Positions 1 to 5,203 of a stretch of DNA of 15,160 nt are shown here, piece by piece. The position numbers and the translations under genes were made by a program. The first letter of the stretch is position 1. Every line of letters starts with the position of its first letter. Under the pieces are notes generated by a model, which did no database searches, was not told the DNA's origin, and saw only the letters and a program-made list of their open reading frames with translations. Source of the stretch: Acidobacteriota bacterium. Its GTDB lineage: Bacteria > Acidobacteriota > Terriglobia > UBA7540. The stretch covers positions 1-15,160 of the forward strand of contig JAKAWN010000136.1 of the NCBI GenBank assembly GCA_021827245.1, given 5' to 3'.

Positions 1-395
1 AATGTTTGCCAGCTCGAATAGGTCATCCTCGTCCAGTTGGTAATAGTTGAATTTTCCTGCGATGGCGGCCGCTTCCTCCATTTCGTTGACCGCTTCTGCC
101 GTGTCGCCAGATTTGAGAGACAGCTTTCCAAGAAAGATCAGGGTTTGCGCTTGGTGCCCTGGCGTTGCTCTTGCCGCGCTGTGTTCAGACACTTGGTGAG
201 AGTGGAGCGTGCATCGTCAGTTTTGCCAAGCGCCGTCAACGCTTCTCCTCGACCTTCGTAGGCCATGTAGGGGAAACCACAGTCTTTGCAGGAATTAGCA
301 ACACTGATTGCATGGTTGAAAACCATTAGCGCCTCTTCGTACCGCCGCTGGACCTCGAATCCGTTTCCCAGTTGCGGATTCCGGGGAAAGGCGGT
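1..395 (-). pseudogene. TPR-repeat protein remnant, frameshifted and truncated
   Basis: Read on the minus strand, 395 to about 155 encodes helical TPR-like sequence (RRYEEALMVFNHAI, then GRGEALTALGKTDDARSTL). The frame then stops after a run of unrelated residues. A second minus-strand frame picks up at once with HQAQTLIFLGKLSLKSGDTA, followed by AVNEMEEAAAIAGKFNYYQ, and stays open to base 1. The two halves match the same repeat pattern, so a one-base loss near 150-170, next to a GGG run, explains the split. The 5' end is missing because IS21-derived end repeats begin at about 401. TPR proteins are protein-protein interaction scaffolds; no specific role can be given. It could be a real pseudogene or an intact distal part with a sequencing error. 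The 3' end lies outside the window. Confidence 0.6.
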
Positions 396-400
396 CGGGA

Positions 401-493
401 TTACGAAACGATCCCGATCAGCGTTACGAAATGATGCCGATCACCATTCCGGGGTGAATCCGATCGCCGGTTCCGATTTCATGCCGATCACTT
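401..493. repeat. IS21 left-end tandem repeat array (four units)
   Basis: Four consecutive units begin at 401, 424, 447 and 471. They share a TT(A/C)CGA start and a C-CGATC core near the end, with 23-24 bp periodicity. The same unit occurs twice, inverted, at 1325-1371. By family knowledge these are transposase (IstA) binding sites. Their phased spacing of roughly two helical turns fits binding on one face of the DNA. Confidence 0.7.
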
Positions 494-628
494 TTTGGCG
501 GCTGTCGGAACGCTGATCGGGATGATTTCGGAACGATTTCCACAGGCCGTCTGCTGAGCGACCGGGGCGAACGGCGCTGGACAACAACGCGGCGAGTGAG
601 GTTCCACTCGAAGGTGGAGGAATTCACT

Positions 629-1330
629 TTGCCAATGAAAAGGTTGTCCATGCGAAAGCTGAAAGAAGTTCTGCGACTCCGATACGAGCTGGGCTTGGGG
701 CAGCGGCAGATCGCCCGCAGTTGCTCGATCGGACAAGCCACCGTTCATGAATATCTAAAGCGCGCCCAGGCCGCCGGGGTCCGTTGGCCGCTCGCCGAAG
801 GCTGGGAGGATCGCCAACTGGAAGAGGCCTTGTTTGGGCCGGCCTCGCGTCGCCTCTACGAAAGCCAGAAGCCACAGCCCGATTTTGCTCAACTCCACGA
901 AGAACTCCAACGCCATCCTCACCTGACCCTGCAACTGGCTTGGGAAGAGCACCGCCAGGCCCATCCCGACGGCTACGCCTACAGCCGCTTCTGTGAACTC
1001 TACCGCGAGTGGCGTCAGCGCCTGGACGTGGTGTTGCGGCAGGAGCACAAGGCGGGCGAGAAGCTCTTTGTGGATTACGCCGGGGATACGGTCCCCATCC
1101 ATGATCCGACGGGTGGGCTGGAGCGCCAAGCCTCGATCTTTGTGGCCGTCTTAGGCGCCAGCAACTACACCTACGCTGAAGCGACCGTCAGCCAGGAACT
1201 GGAGAACTGGATTGGTTCCCACATCCGCGCCTTCGAATTTTTCGGAGGCACGCCAAAGCTGGTCATTCCGGACAACACGCGGACCGGCGTGAGCCGCGCC
1301 TGCGCCAGCGTCGCTTCGCTCCGATCCTGA
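629..1330 (+). pseudogene. istA: IS21-family transposase IstA, C-terminally truncated
   Basis: The product matches the N-terminal half of IstA: an HTH region (RLRYELGLGQRQIARSCSIG, then QATVHEYLKRA), a linker with YSRFCELYREWRQRL, then the start of the DDE integrase core with the first acidic motif FVDYAGDT and the second motif VIPDNTRTGVSRAC. Full-length IstA is about 500 residues. Here the reading departs from the family just after SRAC and stops, so the catalytic Glu and C-terminal domain are missing and the protein should be inactive. I place the start at TTG 629 because GGAGG (616-620) lies 8 nt upstream and the family starts close to KRLSMRKLKEVLRL; ATG 635 and 650 are alternatives. No istB follows. 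Confidence 0.8.
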
Positions 1331-1371
1331 TCGCCTTCGGGTCGGAATAAGTGATCGGGATCAGTTCGGAA
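1325..1371. repeat. IS21 right-end repeats (two inverted units)
   Basis: In reverse complement, 1348-1371 and 1325-1347 repeat the TTCCGA...CGATCA unit seen at 401-493. The left outer unit shares GATCCCGATCA with the right outer one. The array ends exactly where recognisable tyrosine-recombinase coding begins, so this marks the right boundary of the insertion sequence. Confidence 0.7.
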
Positions 1372-1485
1372 GAGCTATTGCGCCATGCCAACATCCAGAC
1401 TACGATGAATATCTACACCCAAGCTGTCACCCCGGCCAAGCGGGAGGCGGCTTCAAAGGTGGTGGATGTTCTTTGGCGGATGTAA
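1372..1485 (+). pseudogene. Tyrosine recombinase (phage-type integrase), C-terminal tail only
   Basis: The frame reads ELLRHANIQTTMNIYTQAV and then TPAKREAASKVVDVLWRM before a TAA. LLRHANIQTTMNIYTQ is the end of the catalytic domain of lambda-type integrases, with the conserved His/Arg neighbourhood and the nucleophilic Tyr in NIYTQ. The rest of the protein (some 300 residues) is absent, replaced by the IS21 end. The fragment lies 62 bp upstream of a tRNA-Arg gene in the same orientation, so it is probably the scar of an integrated island. No function remains. Confidence 0.8.
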
Positions 1486-1547
1486 TGTGTACGAACGTGT
1501 ACTTGCCACGGTGACTGAAACGATGTAAGTTATTTAGAATCAATCAT

Positions 1548-1624
1548 GCGCCCGTAGCTCAGCTGGATAGAGCACTTGCCTACGAAGCAAGGGGTCGGGT
1601 GTTCGAATCACCCCGGGCGTACCA
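1548..1624 (+). tRNA. tRNA-Arg (anticodon ACG)
   Basis: A full cloverleaf can be folded. The acceptor arm is GCGCCCG with CGGGCGT (one G-T pair). The D arm contains AGCTCAGCTGGATAGAGC. The anticodon stem is CTTGC/GCAAG around the loop CTACGAA, giving anticodon ACG. The variable loop is short and the T arm contains GTTCGAATC. The discriminator A is followed by an encoded CCA at 1622-1624. ACG is normally edited to ICG and reads CGU, CGC and CGA codons. tRNA-Arg genes are common integration targets, consistent with the recombinase scar next door. Confidence 0.95.
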
Positions 1625-2167
1625 ACTAACCCATTTCGATTCAACGATTCGATCTTCGCCATGGCGGTCCAAAGTGTCTGGATTGTACCAAAAATGTTCC
1701 AAAAGTCGGTCAGTTGAGAGTTACTGTTCCTAAATTCTCTTGGTGTTCGTTCGCCTTGCGGTCGAGCTTTAATAGTGCTTCTCGCATCATGTTGAGTCTA
1801 GCTTGACTGCATCGCTTAAACACGCTTGAGTCTGCCCGTTCTCCCGGAGTGGGCAGAGTGGTTCATGCAGGAACTCCAAAAGCGAAAGGCCATCACGCCC
1901 CTCACGGGTCTTGGCTGCTCGCCAGTGATTGTCAAAGGCAGCGGTAACGGATTTCTTCACTGGATCGGCAAGGCAGTGAGACGCGGCGCGATCTACGTAT
2001 CTGAAGGCTTGGGGCCGATTGTCTGGCCTTGCTTCGATAGCGTCTTGGGAATGGGGGTACCGGGCCGATAAGCATTCGGGAAAAGAGATTGCGGGAGCCC
2101 AATCGCTATCCTTAATGCCCGTGTCTCAAACTCTGCTGAAGCACGCAAGCCCCATTGCTTGTCCCCG
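1625..2167. other. Stretch without a convincing gene
   Basis: About 540 bp between tRNA-Arg and the 3' end of the protease gene. The longest plausible reading is 1826-2071 on the plus strand (81 codons, non-ATG start, product LPEWAEWFMQELQKRK and on). I cannot assign it to a family and see no good ribosome-binding site. It may be an eroded part of an island that used the tRNA. I found no second copy of the tRNA 3' end that would mark an attachment site, and no clear terminator hairpin. Confidence 0.4.
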
Positions 2168-3382
2168 TCAGTTGGGCTTGGCCTTCTGCGCAAGGTCGAG
2201 GGTGCGGAGGAAGTCTATTCGGCCATAACCTGTTTCTTCATGGAAGCCCGGAGCGCCGATGGGGTCGGCTCCCTGCTCGATCAGATGGATGACTTTAGCG
2301 GCCTTCAAGTCCGGGCGGACCGTCCGAACAAGTGCGGCAAGAGCGGCGACTTGCGGCGCCGCGCAAGAGGTGGCACAGGTCCGGACCTGGTAATGGCCAT
2401 TGAACGGCACCTTCTGTGCGCCAAGCGGCGTATCTTTCCAGTCGTAGTACGCTTCTTCGTGGGGCGCGGCGATAACCATATTCTCGACGGGCGCTACAAC
2501 GCTCAGGCGGGGCCCGTAATCGGAGCCTTGTTTGATCTCCATCCCTCGCACCTTAGCCGACATCGTCCAGCGCTGGCCGGTGAGCATTGATGCGCCAGCG
2601 ATCAACACGAAGCTCGAATCGCCTGGATAATCGGTAACGCGCTGGTTGTTGTTACCCGCTCCTAAGACGATGATCACGTCTTTTTCCTTCGCATAATCGA
2701 AACCATCCTGTAGCCGAGCGGCGGCTTGAGGATCGGACCTCTTTATCTCTGCAAGACCGAGGAAAGCGCTAAAACTTATGACTCTGACTCCGTGATCCAC
2801 CAGGTAACGGATCCCGCCCGCCGCGGTTTCGGAGACATAATCCAGCCATTCTTTTGAGAAGCCCGCCATTTCAGCCTGATGGGCGGCCAAGTCCTTCTGG
2901 AAGTCGGCCATGCTGGCCTTGGGGTTCTTGGCGAAGAATTGCTCCTATAGCAAGAGGAGCCTCTGCATCGGGAAGCCCATCGAGGCCGTCAGGAGCATGC
3001 AATCCGGAGCTTCGCCCCATATCCCGTCGTGGCCCGGATTCTCACGGGCTGCGATGATGCTGGCGACCTCCGTGCCGTGAGCGTCCATGGAGAAGAAATC
3101 CGTGTGGAAGAAGCCAGGCGCGAACCACCCGGGCTTCAAGTTCGCCCGGAGCGCCGGATGAAAGAAATCGAAACCTGAATCTATAACGCCTATCTTGCAG
3201 CCCGGGCCGCCGCGGGTGACTTTCCAAGCCTGCTCGACTTTCATGAGCGAGAAGTAAAGCTTTTGTTGCACGGCGAAATTGGGTCGCGTCTGGCCTGCCG
3301 CGATCGTTGAGCCAACCGTAATCAAAAGATTGCAAGCGAGAAAAATCCTGAAATGAAGGATGTCAATCTTCTTGACGATCAT
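2168..3382 (-). pseudogene. Secreted S8 (subtilisin-like) serine protease with one in-frame amber codon
   Basis: The minus-strand frame is continuous from ATG 3382 to the stop at 2168 (404 codons) except for a single TAG at 2945-2947, codon 146. Residues 1-30 look like a signal peptide (basic start, hydrophobic stretch, then STIAAGQ). The S8 catalytic set is complete: Asp68 in VIDSGFD, His102 in DAHGTEVA, oxyanion Asn244 in GAGNNN and Ser339 in ATSCAAP. AGGAGG lies 8 nt before the start. It is the last gene of a gntR-membrane protein-protease operon, 45 bp after its neighbour. With the amber codon the first product lacks the nucleophile. A true nonsense mutation, suppression or a sequencing error are all possible; the rest of the frame is undamaged, so any loss is recent. 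A fragment starting at ATG 2911 would lack Asp and His. Confidence 0.85.
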
Positions 3383-3427
3383 GCCACAATCCTCCTGCTG
3401 AATTCTGCGGCAGCCTCGTATACGGTC

Positions 3428-4390
3428 TTACAGCCGGAAAAACACCAACAACAGAACGAGGCCTGTGAACCAGACAGCGAACCACTTTCTATAGCCCGGC
3501 GGCATCACCGTGCCACGGCGGAATGGAGTGGACCAACTACCCGGAGGCAACAAATCGCGGCCCATTGCAGCCAGACGGCGCTGGCCGCGGATGAGGAAGA
3601 CAGCCATGTAGAGAGAGGTCGCAAGGAAAACTCCAGCCACCGGCCAGCGCACCCAGACGACCGGCACGTGCCGGGTCCGTAACAGCGCGAATAGTCCGAA
3701 GCCCGCGAGCAGCACAACAAAAAGCCAGCGAACGAGTTCCATGGAGCGTAAAGAGTAACGGCGTGCCGCCTCATTCCACCGGAGGTGCTCCGCAGGACGG
3801 TCGGCGGGAAGCGGAGCGCTGCTCCGTGCGATCAGGATCTCGAAGGGCAGCAGCCCCAACGCAATATAGGTGAATTCGACCGGACCTTCCCAAAAGCTTC
3901 GTCCGCCGCCGTGGGCAAGCAGCAGAATCCAACTGAAAGCGATGATTCCGCCGATCAGCGCCTCGACGCGCCATGAGATGTAGTCGCCCAGGCGGCGCGC
4001 TTGAAGCGGAATCGCCACGCTTGATAGTACCGGCGGGTTTCCTCCGAGTTTCGCGCGCGCGTACGAGGTGAAACCCATTTGGCTCGCCACATGAAGGACA
4101 GCGGTGCCTCCAGCCCATGCTGGAAATAGGAACCAGCGGCCCGAGGCGAAAACCGCAAGGGCTGCGAAGAGTGTGATCAAGTACATTGCGAGCACGATGC
4201 AATGCCAACCCCTCAGCCATCGGGTCCCATCGCCCTCATAGAAGCCGGAGTTCACTTTCACACCCAGGAAGAAATCAGGCCCGTTCTGCAAAGGCCTGTC
4301 CCAGGTCTGCTCAAAAACGATCCCGAAAAAGGCCAGCAGCCCGAGAGTGATGTAGAAAAGCATCCATTCACCCGATGTGTGCGCGGTCAT
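3428..4390 (-). CDS. Polytopic membrane protein of unknown function, partner of a YtrA-type regulator
   Basis: This 320-residue protein has about eight hydrophobic segments: near residues 9-26, 64-84, 86-107, 142-162, 171-190, 220-240, 250-270 and at the C-terminus (WFAVWFTGLVLLLVFFRL). The loop after TM1 (FFLGVKVNSGFYEGDGTR) is vaguely like the FGVRVP loop of DUF1648/SdpI-related proteins, but I would not name the family on that. Its ATG overlaps the end of the upstream gntR gene by 4 bp, so translation is probably coupled. YtrA-type regulators usually control transporters or membrane proteins in response to envelope stress or antibiotics; by context this is the regulated membrane component. 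The exact function is unknown. Confidence 0.8.
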   Translation of the reverse strand: MTAHTSGEWMLFYITLGLLAFFGIVFEQTWDRPLQNGPDFFLGVKVNSGFYEGDGTRWLRGWHCIVLAMYLITLFAALAVFASGRWFLFPAWAGGTAVLHVASQMGFTSYARAKLGGNPPVLSSVAIPLQARRLGDYISWRVEALIGGIIAFSWILLLAHGGGRSFWEGPVEFTYIALGLLPFEILIARSSAPLPADRPAEHLRWNEAARRYSLRSMELVRWLFVVLLAGFGLFALLRTRHVPVVWVRWPVAGVFLATSLYMAVFLIRGQRRLAAMGRDLLPPGSWSTPFRRGTVMPPGYRKWFAVWFTGLVLLLVFFRL

Positions 4391-4773
4391 TGCGAATCTC
4401 CCTTCCGCCGAATCAGATCGAGTTCCCGCCGGACCATGCCCACGATCTCGCGGTCTTTACGACCGCCCAAAATCAACTGCGTCAAGGCGTTCCGCAACGG
4501 TGTTCGCAGCTCTTCCTCTTGCACGTTCTGGATATGCCGAGACTCGACCACGGCGCCCGTGCCGTGACGTACCCGGACCAGGCCCTCCTCTTGCAATTGC
4601 CGGTAAGCGACAGCGATGGTGTTGAGGTTCACACCCAAATCATTGGCGACCTGGCGTACCGAAGGGAGCGCCATGCCTTCGCGGAGTTCCCCGCCGGCAA
4701 TCAGCGCTTTTACGCCATCGACGATCTGCTGGTACAAGGGGCGCTTATCGTTGGCATCGACCGTCAGAAACAT
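4387..4773 (-). CDS. GntR-family transcriptional regulator, YtrA subfamily
   Basis: A 128-residue protein with the GntR winged HTH at about residues 8-75: RPLYQQIVDGVKALIAGGEL, LPSVRQVANDLGVNLNTIA and VAYRQLQEEGLV, then the wing VRHGTGAVV. The short C-terminal tail (about 45 residues, helical) rather than a FadR, HutC or MocR effector domain places it in the YtrA subfamily, which dimerises through two helices. AGGTGA lies about 6 nt before ATG 4773. It is the first gene of the operon with the membrane protein and S8 protease. A consensus promoter and a palindrome over the -10 immediately upstream suggest autorepression. Confidence 0.92.
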   Translation of the reverse strand: MFLTVDANDKRPLYQQIVDGVKALIAGGELREGMALPSVRQVANDLGVNLNTIAVAYRQLQEEGLVRVRHGTGAVVESRHIQNVQEEELRTPLRNALTQLILGGRKDREIVGMVRRELDLIRRKGDSQ

Positions 4774-4790
4774 CTCAAGTCACCTGTCAT

Positions 4791-4811
4791 CTGTATGCAT
4801 ACTCCATACAG
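4791..4811. promoter_or_regulatory. Putative GntR/YtrA operator palindrome
   Basis: CTGTATG and CATACAG form a perfect 7-bp inverted repeat separated by 7 bp. It covers the -10 element and the expected start point of the gntR promoter. Position and symmetry fit autorepression by the dimeric regulator encoded immediately downstream. That the regulator binds it is inferred. Confidence 0.65.
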
Positions 4812-4824
4812 CTTTCGTTGTCAA
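4796..4824 (-). promoter_or_regulatory. Sigma-70-type promoter of the gntR operon
   Basis: On the minus strand TTGACA (4824-4819) is followed by a 17-bp spacer and TATGCA (4801-4796), a near-consensus arrangement. Initiation near 4789 would give a leader of about 16 nt before gntR. The TGA stop of the interrupted Ig-like gene (4823-4821) lies inside the -35 hexamer, so the two genes abut without any spacer. Confidence 0.75.
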
Positions 4825-4994
4825 GAGAATTCTCGCTCGTAGGCGGTAGGGTCATCACCAACGAAGAAGTTTGTTACTCCCGTGTCCACCGTGGCCACGG
4901 AGGTGTCGTTCGAGCTCCAGGCCGAGTTGCTCGTCTCATCGTAGTAGGACTGATTGCCATTGCAGTCATCGTACTCCGCCGACGCGGAGCAGGA
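4821..4994 (-). pseudogene. 3' fragment of Ig-like (BIG2-type) protein gene split by the transposon
   Basis: From the left target-site duplication to the stop at 4821 the minus strand reads SCSASAEYDDCNGNQSYYDE, then TSNSAWSSNDTSVATVDTG, ending YEREFS. WSSNDTSVATVD is the typical core of bacterial Ig-like (BIG2) domains. Codon phase at 4994 equals the phase at 13863 in the 5' fragment, so removing the transposon plus one CAGGA restores one frame (...GWTYSCSASAEYDD...). The C-terminus after TVDTG ends abruptly and does not complete an Ig fold, so the gene may already have been truncated before the transposon arrived. Confidence 0.8.
4990..4994. repeat. Target-site duplication CAGGA, left copy
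   Basis: CAGGA lies directly outside the left TGTGAC terminus. The same five bases lie directly outside the right terminus at 13859-13863. A 5-bp duplication is the size made by Tn7-family transposases. Confidence 0.92.
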
Positions 4995-5001
4995 TGTGAC
5001 T

Positions 5002-5190
5002 TGGCGGATTAATTGGCCGCGGTTGGTACGATAAATTGGCCTGGCGACGGATGGAAACTCCGCATATTCAACGAGGCTTTCCTCCCGGAATTCCCGGCGA
5101 GGAAGCATAAAGTGGCCGCAAGTACAAAAGGGAAGCATGATGTGGCCACGGGTACAAGGGGTCAGAAATCACGTGGCGTCAGGACAAGCC
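5002..5190. repeat. Left-end transposase-binding site array
   Basis: 17-bp sites of the type GGAAGCATAAAGTGGCC lie at 5002-5018 (terminal, GGCGGATTAATTGGCC core), 5025-5041 (GGTACGATAAATTGGCC), 5101-5117 and 5131-5147, all in the same orientation. The last two belong to a 30-bp tandem repeat (5101-5130 and 5131-5160, 23 of 30 identical). A third degenerate copy at 5161-5190 keeps GTGGC and ACAA in phase. Multiple ordered TnsB/TniA sites at the ends are characteristic of Tn7-like elements. Confidence 0.8.
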
Positions 5191-5203
5191 GAATAGCGTA
5201 GCG

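Larger units (their letters stand above)
397..1371 (+). mobile_element. IS21-family element, internally deleted
   Basis: An istA 5' half is bracketed by related inverted end arrays. Left: units of 23-24 bp start at 401, 424, 447 and 471, each built as TTnCGA...GATnCCGATCA or a variant. Right, in reverse complement: units at 1348-1371 and 1325-1347. Multiple terminal repeats and the IstA family identify IS21. Intact IS21 elements are about 2-2.5 kb with istA and istB; here the second half of istA and all of istB are absent, leaving about 975 bp. The flanks differ (TPR gene on the left, recombinase tail on the right) and I see no target duplication, so a rearrangement or deletion followed insertion. 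The exact outer ends are uncertain by a few bases. Confidence 0.75.

Noticed and set aside
1826..2071. 81-codon frame with a non-ATG start after the tRNA
   Set aside because: No Shine-Dalgarno, no recognised family, isolated in decayed DNA; mentioned only within the empty stretch.
2168..3382. Two separate genes instead of one protease
   Set aside because: Both parts are in the same frame with only one stop between; Asp and His are in one part and Asn and Ser in the other, which only makes sense as one S8 protease.
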